Shown: positions 37,573 to 47,635, numbered from the stretch's first letter. The stretch is 64,000 bases of DNA from Pseudomonas oryzihabitans (GCF_001518815.1 NZ_CP013987.1:1901001-1965000), one strand, 5' to 3'. A program made the numbers and translations. Notes: generated from the letters alone by a model not told the origin.

Positions 37573-38310
37573 GTGCACCAATCCGAAACTGGTCTAGTCC
37601 AAAAAAGCGCGCCCGGTGCGGGCGCCATCCGCCGGGCGCTGCAGGAGCAGATCGCCCATGGCTTGCTGCCGGCCATGGAGCGGTTGCCGTCCGAGCGCCA
37701 GCTGAGCGAACTCTTCGCCACCACCCGCATCACCCTGCGCGAGGCCTTGCTACAGCTGGAAGCCCTGGGCCTGATCTACCGCGAGGAGCGCCGTGGCTGG
37801 TTCGTCGCGCCGCCGCGCCTGGCCTATAACCCCCTGGCGCGCACTCATTTTCACGCCATGGTCGAAGCCCAGGGTCGCCGACCGGCTACCGAGGTATTGG
37901 CCGCGCGACAGCTGCTGGCGTCCGCGGAGGTCTGTCGCCTGCTGGAGTTGCCGGCGCTGTCCAGCGTCTATCAGATCCGGCGAGTAAGGCGCATCGATGG
38001 CCGCCTGGTGCTCTATGTCGAGCACTATCTCAATGCCGCCTATTTCCCTGGACTGCTGGAGCATGATCTGCAGCGCTCCCTCACCGAGCTGTACCGCGAT
38101 CGCTATGACATCCGCTACGGCGAGGTGCGTTTCGAGATCCTGCCCACGGCGCTGCTGCCGGAAGCCGCCCAGGCCCTGCGGGTGGCGCAGGGCAGTCCGG
38201 CACTGCACATCACCCGCATCAACCATGACCACCAGGGAAGGCTGATCGACTGCGACCTGGAATTCTGGCGTCACGACGCCATCCAGGTCAGGGTCGAGGT
38301 GCCAGACTAG
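37573..38310 (+). CDS. GntR family regulator, HutC/UTRA type (PhnR-like)
   Basis: A 245-residue repressor: winged helix at about 15-80 (AIRRALQEQIAHGLLPAMERLPSERQLSELFATTRITLREALLQLE) and UTRA effector domain from about 95 to the end. It is divergent from the phosphonate-type operon, and two TGGTCTAG-type sites flank its start. The start is uncertain: the frame is open back to ATG 37468, but GTG 37573 has a GAGG and gives the normal family length. One operator (37590-37601) would then lie in the first codons, consistent with autorepression. Confidence 0.8.
   Translation: MHQSETGLVQKSAPGAGAIRRALQEQIAHGLLPAMERLPSERQLSELFATTRITLREALLQLEALGLIYREERRGWFVAPPRLAYNPLARTHFHAMVEAQGRRPATEVLAARQLLASAEVCRLLELPALSSVYQIRRVRRIDGRLVLYVEHYLNAAYFPGLLEHDLQRSLTELYRDRYDIRYGEVRFEILPTALLPEAAQALRVAQGSPALHITRINHDHQGRLIDCDLEFWRHDAIQVRVEVPD
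37590..37601. promoter_or_regulatory. GntR/HutC-type operator at the start of the regulator gene
   Basis: TGGTCTAGTCCA matches TGGTCTAGACCA at 11 of 12 positions. It lies at codons 6-10 of the GntR gene as called here, so it is either autoregulatory or a sign that the true start is further downstream. Confidence 0.6.
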
Positions 38311-38317
38311 CCCTGAC

Positions 38318-39607
38318 TCAGAGCGGCAACTCGGAGCTGGCGTAAAAGGCCGTCAGCACCTTGATCAGGTAACCCAGGTCGCGGCTGCCAGCGAGTTCAC
38401 GGATGGAGTGCATGGCGAAGGTGGGCAGGCCGATGTCCACGGTGCGCACCCCCAGCTGGCCGGCGGTGATGGGGCCGATGGTGGAGCCGCAACCCATGTC
38501 GCTGCGCACCACGAAGCTCTGCACCGGTACCTCTTCGCGCTGGCAGAGGTCGCGGAAGAAGGCGGCGGTTTCGCTGCTGGTGGCGTAGCGCTGGTTGGCA
38601 TTCACCTTGATCACCGGGCCGGCGTTCAGTCGCGGGCCGTGGTTGCCATCGTGCTTGTCGGCATAGTTGGGGTGTACGCCATGGGCATTGTCGGCCGAGA
38701 TCAGCAGGGAGCGCTGCAGGGTACGCGTGAAGGCGTCTCCTGCGGGCAATAGGCGTTGCAGTACCTGCTCCAGGAAGGGACCGTCGGCGCCGCAGCATGA
38801 GGTGGAACCCACTTCCTCATGATCGGTGCAGACCAGCACGGCATTCTCGTCACCTTCGCTCGCCAGCAGGGCCTCGAGGCCGGCATGGCACGATAGAAGG
38901 TTGTCCAGGCGGGCTGCCGCGATGAAGTCGTCGTCCAGGCCGATGAGGGCGGCAGGTTGAACGTCATAGAAGCTCAGCTCGAAATCCAGCACCTCGGCAT
39001 CATCAATGCCGTGCTCCTGCTTCAAGCGAGCGGCTAGCAGGGCGCGGAAGTCACGGCGTTCGCCGGCAGGGACCTGCGCCAGGATCGGCGGCAGTTCGTT
39101 CTGGGCGTTGATGGCCCAGCCCTGGTTGGCCTCGCGGTTGAGGTGGATGGCCAGGTTGGGAATGATCGCCAGCGGCTTGCGGAAATCAACCAGTCGACTT
39201 CGGACCCGGCCCCCGGTGCGGAAGGTCACCCGTCCGGCCAGCGACAGGTCGCGGTCGAACCAGGGCGCCATGAGCATGCCGCCATAGACCTCGACTCCCA
39301 GTTGCCAGAAGCCCTGCCGCTGCAACTCCGGCTGCGGCTTGACCTTGAGACAGGGGCTGTCGGTATGGGCGCCAACCAGGCGCAGACCGCGCTCCAGCGG
39401 CTGGCTGCCCAGGCGCACGGCGATCAGGGAGGAGTCGTTGCGGGTGACGTAGTAGCGTCCACCCGGTTGCACGGACCAGCTTTCGCGCTCGTCCAGGCGC
39501 TTATAGCCGGCCGCTTCGAGGCGGCTGGCGAGGCTGGCGGTAGCATGGAAGGGGGTAGGAGAGCTGGCGAGAAAATCGATGAGGCCTTGGATCTGATCGG
39601 TACGCAT
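38318..39607 (-). CDS. apeB: M18 family aminopeptidase
   Basis: A 429-residue zinc aminopeptidase that removes N-terminal (mainly acidic) residues in the cytosol. The co-catalytic metal motif [11 protein letters not shown] (H81, D83), the catalytic Glu in [29 protein letters not shown] and the C-terminal His in FAMHSIREL are all present. Length is normal. It is convergent with the GntR gene and is a single transcription unit. Confidence 0.95.
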   Translation of the reverse strand: MRTDQIQGLIDFLASSPTPFHATASLASRLEAAGYKRLDERESWSVQPGGRYYVTRNDSSLIAVRLGSQPLERGLRLVGAHTDSPCLKVKPQPELQRQGFWQLGVEVYGGMLMAPWFDRDLSLAGRVTFRTGGRVRSRLVDFRKPLAIIPNLAIHLNREANQGWAINAQNELPPILAQVPAGERRDFRALLAARLKQEHGIDDAEVLDFELSFYDVQPAALIGLDDDFIAAARLDNLLSCHAGLEALLASEGDENAVLVCTDHEEVGSTSCCGADGPFLEQVLQRLLPAGDAFTRTLQRSLLISADNAHGVHPNYADKHDGNHGPRLNAGPVIKVNANQRYATSSETAAFFRDLCQREEVPVQSFVVRSDMGCGSTIGPITAGQLGVRTVDIGLPTFAMHSIRELAGSRDLGYLIKVLTAFYASSELPL

Positions 39608-39693
39608 GGACGACTCCGGACGACAAGGCGTCCAGTCTAGGTTCTGGACCCGGGGGAGTCGAGCGCAGCGCCCAGGCGCCGAGAGCAGGTCGC

Positions 39694-40272
39694 TCAGCGT
39701 CGCCGCAGGACCAGATGGTGAATGTGCCAGTGCTTGGGCCGCCCGATTGGGGTGTGGCCGTCCTCTTCCTCTTCAAGCTGCAGGAGGACCTCCCAGCCGT
39801 GCAGCAGCTGCTGCAGTTCGGCGGCCTTTACGACCGTCACGCCCTTGCTGGCCCAGCTGTCCCGTTCACCGAACAGTTGACCGCAGAAGAGACCGCCCGG
39901 GCGCACCGCGGCGCTGATCCGTGCCCAGAGGTCAGGGAAGCGCGCCGGTTCGCAAAAGGGCAGGGCGAAGCTGGCATTGATGAGGTCGCCGCGTGGGAGC
40001 TCGACGGTTTCGAGTTGCGCCTGCCGGGTTTCCAGACGTGCCTGCCACGAATCCGATATTCGCTGCCGCAGTAGGCCCAGGGCTTCGGCCTCGGCATCCA
40101 CGGCGTGCACCTGCCAGCCTTGTTCCAGCAGGACGAAGGTATCGCGGCCGGTGCCGCAGCCCAGGTCCAGTGCGATCCCGGGTGGGGCAGTCCAGCTGGC
40201 CAGCGCCTGCAGCAGGGTCTCGCGCGGACCGCCGTTGGCGGTGGCAGTGTAATAGGACGTCCAGGGGGACAT
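39694..40272 (-). CDS. Class I SAM-dependent methyltransferase
   Basis: A 192-residue methyltransferase with motif [11 protein letters not shown] near 35-44, an acidic residue ending strand 2 ([11 protein letters not shown]), and [13 protein letters not shown]. It resembles TehB-like tellurite/thiopurine methyltransferases. The substrate is unknown. The ATG chosen has GAGGAG upstream; the open frame runs eight residues further. Confidence 0.8.
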   Translation of the reverse strand: MSPWTSYYTATANGGPRETLLQALASWTAPPGIALDLGCGTGRDTFVLLEQGWQVHAVDAEAEALGLLRQRISDSWQARLETRQAQLETVELPRGDLINASFALPFCEPARFPDLWARISAAVRPGGLFCGQLFGERDSWASKGVTVVKAAELQQLLHGWEVLLQLEEEEDGHTPIGRPKHWHIHHLVLRRR

Positions 40273-40318
40273 GGGGCGCTCCTCAGGTGAGCGCACAGTA
40301 TGCCAGTGACAGCGGGGG

Positions 40319-40954
40319 TCAGAAGGGGGCGGGACTGGTGAAGCTCATGCGCTCGCCCGAGACGGGATGGGTCAATGCCAGCAGGCTGGCGTGCAGGCAA
40401 AGGCGCGGTTGGGCGGAAAGGGCATCGCCCCGGGCATAGAGCTGATCGCCCAGCAGTGGGTGTCCGATGCTCAGCATATGGACCCGCAGCTGATGCGACC
40501 GTCCGGTGATAGGAGTGAGCTCCACCCGGCTGTAATGACCATGGCGTTCCAGCACCTGCCAGAAGGTCAGGGCGTGACGTCCCAGTTCGTGATCCACCAC
40601 GTGGCGCGGCTTGGTCGGCGGGTCGTAGCGCAGCGGTAATTCGATGCGGCCGCTGTTGGCGTCCGGCTCGCCCCAGCACAGGGCGGTATAAGCCTTTTCC
40701 GTCTCGCGATCATGGAACTGCCGCGACAGTTCGCGATGACTGTCGGCATCCCGCGCCAGTACGATGACACCGGAGGTTTCCCAGTCCAGGCGGTGGACGA
40801 TGCGCGCCTCGGGATAGCCGTTTTCCTGCAGGCGGGTCACCAGGCAGTCGCGGTTGTCTTCGGCACGACCAGGGACCGACAGCAGCAGGGTGGGCTTGTC
40901 GACCACCAGCAGGGCGTTGTCCTGGTGAATGATGCGGATGTTGGAGAGAGGCAT
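40319..40954 (-). CDS. rluA: Pseudouridine synthase of the RluA family
   Basis: A 211-residue pseudouridine synthase that isomerises specific uridines in 23S rRNA (and tRNA for RluA proper). Catalytic D57 is in HRLDWETSG; other blocks are LLVVDKPTLLLSVPGR, EKAYTALCWG, LTPITGRSHQLRVHM and HPLLGDQLYA. There is no S4 domain, as for short RluA proteins. It lies next to minE, an order I recall in P. aeruginosa. Confidence 0.9.
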   Translation of the reverse strand: MPLSNIRIIHQDNALLVVDKPTLLLSVPGRAEDNRDCLVTRLQENGYPEARIVHRLDWETSGVIVLARDADSHRELSRQFHDRETEKAYTALCWGEPDANSGRIELPLRYDPPTKPRHVVDHELGRHALTFWQVLERHGHYSRVELTPITGRSHQLRVHMLSIGHPLLGDQLYARGDALSAQPRLCLHASLLALTHPVSGERMSFTSPAPF

Positions 40955-41031
40955 GGGATTCCTAGAGGCCTGGCTTCGAATCCTGCGTCCGCTTGGCAGA
41001 TGCCAGGAATTCGACATGGCTTAAACGCCAA

Positions 41032-41051
41032 CGGCGGCCCTGGGGCCGCCG
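41032..41051 (-). terminator. Putative terminator after minE
   Basis: CGGCGGCC-CTGG-GGCCGCCG, an 8-bp stem with a 4-nt loop, 19 nt past the minE stop. On the minus strand it is followed by TTGGCGTTT, a poor U-tract. Confidence 0.5.
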
Positions 41052-41070
41052 CTGTCCTGCCTGGTTCGCG

Positions 41071-41325
41071 TTAGCGGTCGGGCAGGGTGATGTTGAGTTC
41101 GAGGATGGAGCAGCTGCCCTGGTTTTCCAGCTCTACCTGGATCTGGTCCTGCTCGATCGGCACGTACTTGCGGATCACTTCCAGCAGGTCCTTCTGCAGC
41201 TGCGGCAGATAGTCCGGCTGCTCGTGGCGACCACGCTCGTGGGCCACGATGATCTGTAGCCGTTCCTTGGCTATCGAAGCGCTGTTCTGCTTCTTCCGGT
41301 CGCGAAAGAAGTCGAAGATGTTCAT
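41071..41325 (-). CDS. minE: MinE, cell division topological specificity factor
   Basis: An 84-residue protein with the N-terminal membrane/MinD-binding region ([16 protein letters not shown]), contact helix [12 protein letters not shown], and the C-terminal dimer domain ([16 protein letters not shown]). It stimulates MinD ATPase and drives pole-to-pole oscillation. It overlaps the minD stop by four bases. Confidence 0.97.
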   Translation of the reverse strand: MNIFDFFRDRKKQNSASIAKERLQIIVAHERGRHEQPDYLPQLQKDLLEVIRKYVPIEQDQIQVELENQGSCSILELNITLPDR

Positions 41326-42140
41326 TCGGCACCACCCCCGAACAGACGTTGCAGGAAGCCTTTCTTCTTCACGTCGAGGAAGCGATAGGCCACTTCCTTG
41401 CCGAGCAGTCGCTCCACGGTATCACTGTAAGCCTGACCGGCGTCGCTCTGTTCGTCGAGAATCACCGGAATGCCCTGGTTCGAGGCCTTGAGCACCGCCT
41501 GGGATTCGGGGATCACGCCGAGCAGGCGAATGGACAGGATCTCTTCCACGTCCTCGACGCCAAGCATCTCGCCCTTGGTGACGCGCTCGGGGTTGTAGCG
41601 GGTCAGCAGCAGGTGCTCCTTGATGGCTTCCTCGCCCTTTTCGGCGCGGCGCGATTTGCTGGCCAGCAGGCCGAGCATGCGGTCGGAGTCACGCACCGAG
41701 GAGACCTCGGGGTTGGTGACCACGATGGCCTCGTCGGCGAAGTACATCGCCAGGTGGGCACCCTTCTCGATCCCGGCGGGGGAGTCGCAGACGATGAAGT
41801 CGAAGGTCTGCTTGAGTTCGTTGATCACGCGCTCGACGCCGTCCTGGGTCAGGGCGTCCTTGTCGCGGGTCTGGCTGGCAGCCAGCACGAACAGGTTTTC
41901 GAGACGCTTGTCCTTGATCAGGGCCTGGCTCAGGGTGGCTTCGTTGTTGATCACGTTGACGAAGTCATACACCACCCGGCGCTCGCAACCCATGATCAGG
42001 TCGAGGTTACGCAGGCCAACGTCGAAGTCGACGATGACGGTCTTGTGGCCGCGCAGAGCGAGACCGGTACCGATGGCAGCGCTGCTGGTGGTCTTGCCGA
42101 CGCCGCCCTTGCCGGAGGTGACTACGAGTACTTTGGCCAA
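41322..42140 (-). CDS. minD: MinD, septum site-determining ATPase
   Basis: A 272-residue ParA/MinD ATPase: deviant Walker [10 protein letters not shown] (K11, K16), [26 protein letters not shown] and [14 protein letters not shown]. The C-terminal amphipathic membrane-targeting helix is [12 protein letters not shown]. It recruits MinC to the membrane to block FtsZ rings away from midcell. The minC gene lies 134 bp upstream rather than overlapping. Confidence 0.97.
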   Translation of the reverse strand: MAKVLVVTSGKGGVGKTTSSAAIGTGLALRGHKTVIVDFDVGLRNLDLIMGCERRVVYDFVNVINNEATLSQALIKDKRLENLFVLAASQTRDKDALTQDGVERVINELKQTFDFIVCDSPAGIEKGAHLAMYFADEAIVVTNPEVSSVRDSDRMLGLLASKSRRAEKGEEAIKEHLLLTRYNPERVTKGEMLGVEDVEEILSIRLLGVIPESQAVLKASNQGIPVILDEQSDAGQAYSDTVERLLGKEVAYRFLDVKKKGFLQRLFGGGAE

Positions 42141-42274
42141 ACTGATTCACCTTGATCGAAAGTAATAACTGAAGCGACTCGGTGCCCTCGGTGACGAGAT
42201 TGCAGGCAGTGTCGCGCTTCGTATTGCCCTTGGCGGTTTAGGCGCCAATTGCGAAAAATTCGCGAAATTATCCG

Positions 42275-43021
42275 TTAAAGGCGGGTGATGTTCAACACAT
42301 CTCCCACCAAAGCGACCTGTACCGGATTGCCCCATTGCGGATGGCGTCGCAGGTCTTCGGCGACCTTGTACTGGCCGGCGATGGACAGCAGTTCCGCGGT
42401 CAGCTGCTGGCAGAAAATCCGCGCTTTTGTATCACCTTTGACGCCAGCCAGGGCACGGCCACGCATGGGGCCGTAGACGTGGATGTTGCCGTCGGCGAGC
42501 AATTCCGCGCCGGGGCTGACCGGCGCCAGCACCACCAGATCGCCGGCCGGGGCATAGAGCTGCACCCCGCCGCGCACCGGCGCGGTGATGATCTTGGTCG
42601 GATTGATCGCCGGGGCGGGCGGTACGACAGGTTCGGCTGGCTTGACCGGCTCGCGGTCACGCGGGTCGACCTGGCGCTCACGACCGCCGGAGCTGGGCGG
42701 CAGGATCGGCAGGTCGTAGTCGTTGGCGGCGGCCAGGTCCCCGCTGCGGCTGGCACGCAGGGCCAGGGTGCGCAGGCCATGGCGGCGGCAGAGGTCGAGG
42801 AGGGCGCCCAGGTCGAGCGGACCGGCATCGTCGGCGAGCTTGTCCAGGCCGAGCACCAGCGGTGTTTCCTGGAAGAAATTGGGTGCCTGAGCGACTTTCT
42901 GGGCCAGTTGCCGGTCCAGGCGCCCCAGGTCGTTGCGGAGAAGCTCCAGCACGGTCACGGCGAGCATGTTGCCCTTGAGCTGGAAGACGGAGTCGCTTTC
43001 GGAAGGATCGGCTGCGGTCAT
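42275..43021 (-). CDS. minC: MinC, septum site-determining inhibitor
   Basis: A 248-residue FtsZ inhibitor: N-terminal domain ([17 protein letters not shown]), a Pro-rich linker near 118-145 (PVVPPAPA), and the C-terminal right-handed beta helix with [34 protein letters not shown] and [11 protein letters not shown]. The start chosen follows a weak Shine-Dalgarno; the frame is open 19 residues further upstream. Confidence 0.95.
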   Translation of the reverse strand: MTAADPSESDSVFQLKGNMLAVTVLELLRNDLGRLDRQLAQKVAQAPNFFQETPLVLGLDKLADDAGPLDLGALLDLCRRHGLRTLALRASRSGDLAAANDYDLPILPPSSGGRERQVDPRDREPVKPAEPVVPPAPAINPTKIITAPVRGGVQLYAPAGDLVVLAPVSPGAELLADGNIHVYGPMRGRALAGVKGDTKARIFCQQLTAELLSIAGQYKVAEDLRRHPQWGNPVQVALVGDVLNITRL

Positions 43022-43172
43022 AGTGGATACTTGTGCTTGGATGGCGGGACTTATAGCGGGATGCCCTGCGTGTCGCAACCCTCGTCGGGCGACGGGGGCC
43101 GTGACTGTGAAGGCTACGGGAAATCTGCGCGAGGCCTGTAGAATGGCGCGACTTTTTCATGCAGGAGTTCCG

Positions 43173-44108
43173 ATGGAGCGGCCGTCTTTCCGCCTCGCCT
43201 TTCTCAATCCACGGTATTGGCCGCTCTGGCTGGGGCTTGGCCTGCTCTGGCTGCTGGTCCAATTGCCCTATGCCGTGCTGCTGCGCCTGGCCCAAGGGCT
43301 TGGCTGGATCTTCTATCACGTCGCCGGTCAGCGGCGGGCCATTGCCCGTCGAAACCTGGAGCTCTGTTTTCCCCAGCTCGACGAGCGGGCACGCGATCGG
43401 CTGCTACGCCGCAACTTCGCCAGCAGCGCCATGGCCCTGCTGGAAATGGCCATGAGCTGGTGGTGGCCGCGTCAGCGCCTGGCCCGGCTGGCCCATATCG
43501 AGGGCATCGAGCATCTGCAGGCCGCCCAGCGCGACGGGCAGGGCGTCATCCTCATGGCACTGCATTTCACCACTCTGGAAATCGGCGCGGCGCTCCTCGG
43601 GCAGCGGCATACCATCGACGGCATGTACCGCCAGCACAAGAATCCGGTGTTCGACTTCATCCAGCGCCGCGGTCGCGAGCGTCACAACCTGGACGCTACT
43701 GCCATTGAGCGCGAAGACGTCCGTGCCATGCTCAAGGTGCTGCGGGCCGGGCGGGCGATCTGGTATGCGCCCGACCAGGACTATGGCGCCAAGCAGAGCC
43801 TGTTCGTGCCCCTGTTCGGCATTCCTGCGGCCACCGTCACGGCCACCACCAAGTTCGCGCGGCTAGGACGGGCGCGGGTGCTGCCCTTCACCCAGGAGCG
43901 CCTGGCGGATGGCTCGGGCTACCGGCTGGTCGTCCATCCGCCCCTGGCCGACTTTCCTGGCGAGAACGAGGAAGCCGATTGCCTGCGCATCAATCGGTGG
44001 GTCGAGCGCTGCGTCAGCCAGCTGCCGGAGCAATACCTCTGGGCCCATCGGCGCTTCAAGACCCGCCCGCCCGGCGAGCCCAAGCTGTATCCCAAGAAGA
44101 AGCGCTAG
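43173..44108 (+). CDS. Lipid A biosynthesis lauroyl acyltransferase (LpxL/HtrB family)
   Basis: A 311-residue inner-membrane acyltransferase adding secondary acyl chains to lipid A. One N-terminal transmembrane helix (YWPLWLGLGLLWLLVQLPYA), the H-x4-E catalytic motif HFTTLE (H131, E136), and IWYAPDQDYGAKQSLFVPLFG. The C-terminal RFKTRPPGEPKLYPKKKR is family-like. The ATG has AGGAG upstream. It is divergent from minC, and its stop is followed directly by the patatin ATG. Confidence 0.9.
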   Translation: MERPSFRLAFLNPRYWPLWLGLGLLWLLVQLPYAVLLRLAQGLGWIFYHVAGQRRAIARRNLELCFPQLDERARDRLLRRNFASSAMALLEMAMSWWWPRQRLARLAHIEGIEHLQAAQRDGQGVILMALHFTTLEIGAALLGQRHTIDGMYRQHKNPVFDFIQRRGRERHNLDATAIEREDVRAMLKVLRAGRAIWYAPDQDYGAKQSLFVPLFGIPAATVTATTKFARLGRARVLPFTQERLADGSGYRLVVHPPLADFPGENEEADCLRINRWVERCVSQLPEQYLWAHRRFKTRPPGEPKLYPKKKR

Positions 44109-45245
44109 ATGAGTGGTGCCGCCGAGCAGCGTACCGGGCTGATCCTGGCCGGCGGCGGTGCCCGCGCGGCCTACCAGGTCGGTGTGCTGCAGGTGGTAGC
44201 AGACACCCTGAGCGCCCCGGCGAACAATCCCTTTCCCATCCTCGTCGGTACCTCGGCTGGCGCCCTCAATGCGGCGGTACTGGCCTGCGGTGCTTTGGAT
44301 TTCGGTCGCGCGGTAACGCGCCTGGCAGCGGTGTGGTCAGGGCTGGAAACCGGGATGATCTATCGCAGCGACTGGGGTGGAGCGACACGCCAGGCCGCGC
44401 GTTTCGGCCTGCAGACGGTGTTCGGCGCCTGGCGGCAAGAACCACTGGCCTTGCTCGACAACGCGCCGCTACGGGCGCTGCTCAGCCGCGAACTGGATTT
44501 CTCCGGCATCACCGCCGCCCTGCGCCAGCGCGCCTTGCGGGCGGTGGCGGTCACCGCCTTTGGCTATGCCTCGGGTCAGGCCATGACCTTCTACCAGGGC
44601 CATGGCACGCTCGATCCCTGGTTCCGCCATCGCCGGATCGGGGTACCGGCGCGGCTGGCGGTCGATCACCTGCTGGCCAGTACGGCCATTCCGTTGTTCT
44701 TTCCGCCGGTCAAGGTGGGTCGCGAATATCTCGGGGACGGTTCGGTCAGGCAGACGGCACCCATCAGTCCGGCGCTGCATCTGGGGGCGGATCGAATCCT
44801 GGTGATAGGGCTCGGTGCCCAGGGTGGTAACGAGCTAGGTCTGCAGGGGCGGCCGCCCTCGGTGGCGCAGATCGGTGGGCATCTGCTCAACAGTACCTTC
44901 GTCGATGCCCTCGATAGCGATACCGAAACCCTGCGGCGACTCAATCTGCTCAGCAGCGCCTTGCCGGCCGGTGATCCAGTCACCGGGCGCTTCTGCCGCC
45001 CGGTAGAAATGCTGGTGATCTCGCCAAGCCAGCCGCTCGCCGACATCGCCACCCGCCACCGCAAACGCCTGCCGCCAGCATTGCGGCAGTTGCTGCGGGG
45101 CGTCGGCGTGAACCGGCCTTCGGGCAGCGCCTTGCTGAGTTATCTGCTGTTCGAGTCGGCCTACTGCCAGGAGCTCATGGCGCTGGGCCGGGCCGATGCC
45201 CAAGCCCGCTTACCGGAACTCCAGAGCTTTCTCGCCGGGGGCTGA
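44109..45245 (+). CDS. Patatin-like phospholipase
   Basis: A 378-residue serine lipase of the patatin/RssA type: oxyanion block AGGGARAAYQVGVLQ, nucleophile S49 in GTSAGALNA, and catalytic D210 in GDGSVRQTAPIS. No signal peptide is seen, so it is probably cytoplasmic or membrane-associated. It starts at the base after the acyltransferase stop, suggesting a lipid-related two-gene operon. Confidence 0.9.
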   Translation: MSGAAEQRTGLILAGGGARAAYQVGVLQVVADTLSAPANNPFPILVGTSAGALNAAVLACGALDFGRAVTRLAAVWSGLETGMIYRSDWGGATRQAARFGLQTVFGAWRQEPLALLDNAPLRALLSRELDFSGITAALRQRALRAVAVTAFGYASGQAMTFYQGHGTLDPWFRHRRIGVPARLAVDHLLASTAIPLFFPPVKVGREYLGDGSVRQTAPISPALHLGADRILVIGLGAQGGNELGLQGRPPSVAQIGGHLLNSTFVDALDSDTETLRRLNLLSSALPAGDPVTGRFCRPVEMLVISPSQPLADIATRHRKRLPPALRQLLRGVGVNRPSGSALLSYLLFESAYCQELMALGRADAQARLPELQSFLAGG

Positions 45246-45248
45246 CGC

Positions 45249-46070
45249 TTACTCGGCGATCTGCAGCTCACGCGCCTTGGTGTAGAAGTAGCGGATCTTC
45301 TCGTACTCGAACGGCGAATTCAGCTGGCCGTATCTCATGTCGGTGACGTATCTCAGGTTGATACCACGCAACACCATGATCTCCGGATGGCGACTGCTCT
45401 CGTCGTTGACGTTGAGGAAGTTCACCTGACTCTCCGCGGCGAAATCCACCGCCAGCCCGCCGGTATCGCGCAGGTTGGACGGACCGAGGATCGGCAGCAT
45501 CAGGTAGGGACCATTGCCGACTCCGTAGAAGCCCAGGGTCTGGCCAAAGTCTTCCGGTTGCTTGATGAGGCCCACCTTGGTGGCCGGATCCCAGAGGCCG
45601 AACACCCCGATGGTGGTGTTGAGCAACAGCCGGCCGGTGGTGTCCAGGGCACGACGGCCCTTGAACTGCAGGACGCTGTTGAGCAGGTTGTTGACGTCAC
45701 CCAGGTTGCTGAAGAAGTTGCTCACGCCGGAGCGGACGAAGCGCGGCGTGATCCAGCGGTAGCCATTGACCACCGGCAGCAGTACCCACTCATCCAGTCG
45801 GTAGTTGAAGTGGTAGACGTGACGGTTCCAGGATTCGAGCGGATCGTAGACGTCCAGGGCGACCAGGGAAGCTCGTTCGAATTCGCGTTGGTCCAGTCCC
45901 GAGTTGTACTTGAGCGTCGAGAGTGGATTGCTGAAACCGTCGGCCCCGACCGGTGCGGCCGGCATGGTGTCCGAGCCGATGGTCAGCGAGGAGGAGGGCA
46001 ACGGGCTCGATTCGGCAGCGAAGACCGAGGCACTGGCCAGCAGAAGAAGAGCGAGCAGGGACTTAACCAC
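45249..46070 (-). CDS. MlaA/VacJ family outer-membrane lipid asymmetry protein
   Basis: A 273-residue MlaA-like protein: DVYDPLESWNRHVYHFNYRLDEWVLLPV, RFVRSGVSNFFSNLGDVNNLLNSVLQ, and LGFYGVGNGPYLMLPILGPSNLRDT. MlaA removes phospholipids from the outer leaflet. The N-terminus is a signal peptide (SLLALLLLASASVFAAES) without a clear lipobox, so it may be a soluble variant of the usually lipidated family. The GTG start overlaps the preceding gene by eight bases. Confidence 0.85.
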   Translation of the reverse strand: MVKSLLALLLLASASVFAAESSPLPSSSLTIGSDTMPAAPVGADGFSNPLSTLKYNSGLDQREFERASLVALDVYDPLESWNRHVYHFNYRLDEWVLLPVVNGYRWITPRFVRSGVSNFFSNLGDVNNLLNSVLQFKGRRALDTTGRLLLNTTIGVFGLWDPATKVGLIKQPEDFGQTLGFYGVGNGPYLMLPILGPSNLRDTGGLAVDFAAESQVNFLNVNDESSRHPEIMVLRGINLRYVTDMRYGQLNSPFEYEKIRYFYTKARELQIAE

Positions 46071-47373
46071 GGGCGAAGAACTCCAGCATGGCGTTCGCAT
46101 TGACGCGGTAGTTGAGATTGCCGCAATGGCCGCCATGGGGGTAGACGGTCAAGCGATCGCCAAAGGTCTTGCGCAGGAAACCGAGGTCGCCCGGGCCGAG
46201 AATGATGTCGTCGGCATTATGCATGACGCCGATCTTGGGGCTGCTCTTCAAGTAGTCCTCAAGGGCCGTCAGACTGGATTTGCGCGCCAGATCGTCAAGG
46301 TTCTGCCCCTTGAAGTTCTTCTGCCAGAACGGCATCACCTGCTCGGTCATGTAGCAGTCGAAATCGCACTGCAGCGAGCGGGCGAAGAAGCGCGTCAGGC
46401 TGGTGCCTTCGGTGATGGGGTAGGTCGGCGGGGTGATCAGACCGCGACGATTGATCAGGTCGGAGGTGAAGGCGATGTCTGCTGCCGAGAAGCGGAAGGA
46501 CGAGCCGATCAGCATGGCCAGTTCTTCGTTGCTCAGGCGCTCTGGCGAACGCTGGAAGTCGCGCACCACGGCGTCATTGAAGTCGACATAACCCTTTTCC
46601 TGGAAGTAGCGGGTCAGCTTCGCCAGGATGAGTTCGTAGAAGGTGCGGTTGTTGGTCACGCCCTTCACTTCGGTCTGTACCAGGCGATCGAGGTTGCGCA
46701 CCGAGGTCAGCAGATTGACCGGCGGATTCACCATCAGCACCTTCTTGAAATTGAAGCTGCGCTGGCTCTCGTCGAGGTAGGAGACGAAGGCCGCATCCAG
46801 GCCACCCAGGCTGTAGCCGGTCAGGTAGTAATCGGTGACCGGCAGCTTGGGATGCTGGGCACGTACCGCCTGCATGGCGCGATAGAGATCCTCGGCGTCA
46901 TGCGGGGTGTAGCCCGGGGTAGCGGTCCGCGAGACCGATACCATGAAGTCCCAGCTGGTGGGCGAGGACAGCTGCACCACGTGGTAGCCGGCAGCGTAAT
47001 AGAGCCGCTTCAGGTATTCCTGGGTGCTGGAGGAATAGTTGGCGCCAGTGCCGGCGATGAGGAAGATCAGTGGCGCCGGATGGTCCTGGCGAGCGAGGCG
47101 GTAATGGAATTTCTTGACTGGCCAGAAGTTGCCAGGCAGCTGATATTCCCGTTCCGGACGCAGGTTGATGCTGTAGTCGTCCTGGTCGATGGTGCTTTCG
47201 GGCGGCAGCTCCGGACGGAATTTTTCCGGCGTGGTGACGATGGTGGCCTCGAAAGGATTGACCAGGGGATAGCCATAGGTGGCGGCATCCACTTCGGCTG
47301 CCGCCTGCGCGGTACCGCAGAGACTGGAAAACAGCGCGCCCAGCAGGGCGGCGACGCGCAACGTAAAACGCAT
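46063..47373 (-). CDS. Secreted alpha/beta hydrolase of unknown substrate
   Basis: A 436-residue exported protein (signal peptide 1-25, ending TAQAAA) with an alpha/beta hydrolase core: IFLIAGTGANYSS oxyanion region, nucleophile elbow GYSLGG (S188), acid in HNADDIIL and His in YPHGGHCGN. It is in an operon with the MlaA-like gene, with overlapping ends, suggesting a role in envelope lipid turnover; this is an inference. Confidence 0.78.
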   Translation of the reverse strand: MRFTLRVAALLGALFSSLCGTAQAAAEVDAATYGYPLVNPFEATIVTTPEKFRPELPPESTIDQDDYSINLRPEREYQLPGNFWPVKKFHYRLARQDHPAPLIFLIAGTGANYSSSTQEYLKRLYYAAGYHVVQLSSPTSWDFMVSVSRTATPGYTPHDAEDLYRAMQAVRAQHPKLPVTDYYLTGYSLGGLDAAFVSYLDESQRSFNFKKVLMVNPPVNLLTSVRNLDRLVQTEVKGVTNNRTFYELILAKLTRYFQEKGYVDFNDAVVRDFQRSPERLSNEELAMLIGSSFRFSAADIAFTSDLINRRGLITPPTYPITEGTSLTRFFARSLQCDFDCYMTEQVMPFWQKNFKGQNLDDLARKSSLTALEDYLKSSPKIGVMHNADDIILGPGDLGFLRKTFGDRLTVYPHGGHCGNLNYRVNANAMLEFFARG

Positions 47374-47494
47374 GGACAGAGTCCTTTCAGAGGGCTGAGA
47401 GCGTAGGTAAGACAACGGCCCGCCGATAGGTTGCATCGACAGGGGAAGGTTTCTGCGAGGCGTTGATTACAGAGCGGTCCATGGTCCGCGTCAA

Positions 47495-47532
47495 GCGACA
47501 ACCGATGTCGTGAAAAGTGCGGCTCTTGTCGC
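47495..47532. promoter_or_regulatory. Dyad symmetry upstream of betX
   Basis: GCGACAA at 47495-47501 and TTGTCGC at 47526-47532 form an inverted repeat with a 24-bp spacer, 104 bp before betX. It could be an activator site, but the regulator is not identified. Confidence 0.3.
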
Positions 47533-47635
47533 TAACCGGTCTATGTAGGTCGTCCAGGCGGTAGTGGCCATCTTGCATTGCCCGAATGATGGGTATGGGG
47601 CAACCGCCCGAATTCCATAGCGAGAGGACTGCTGC

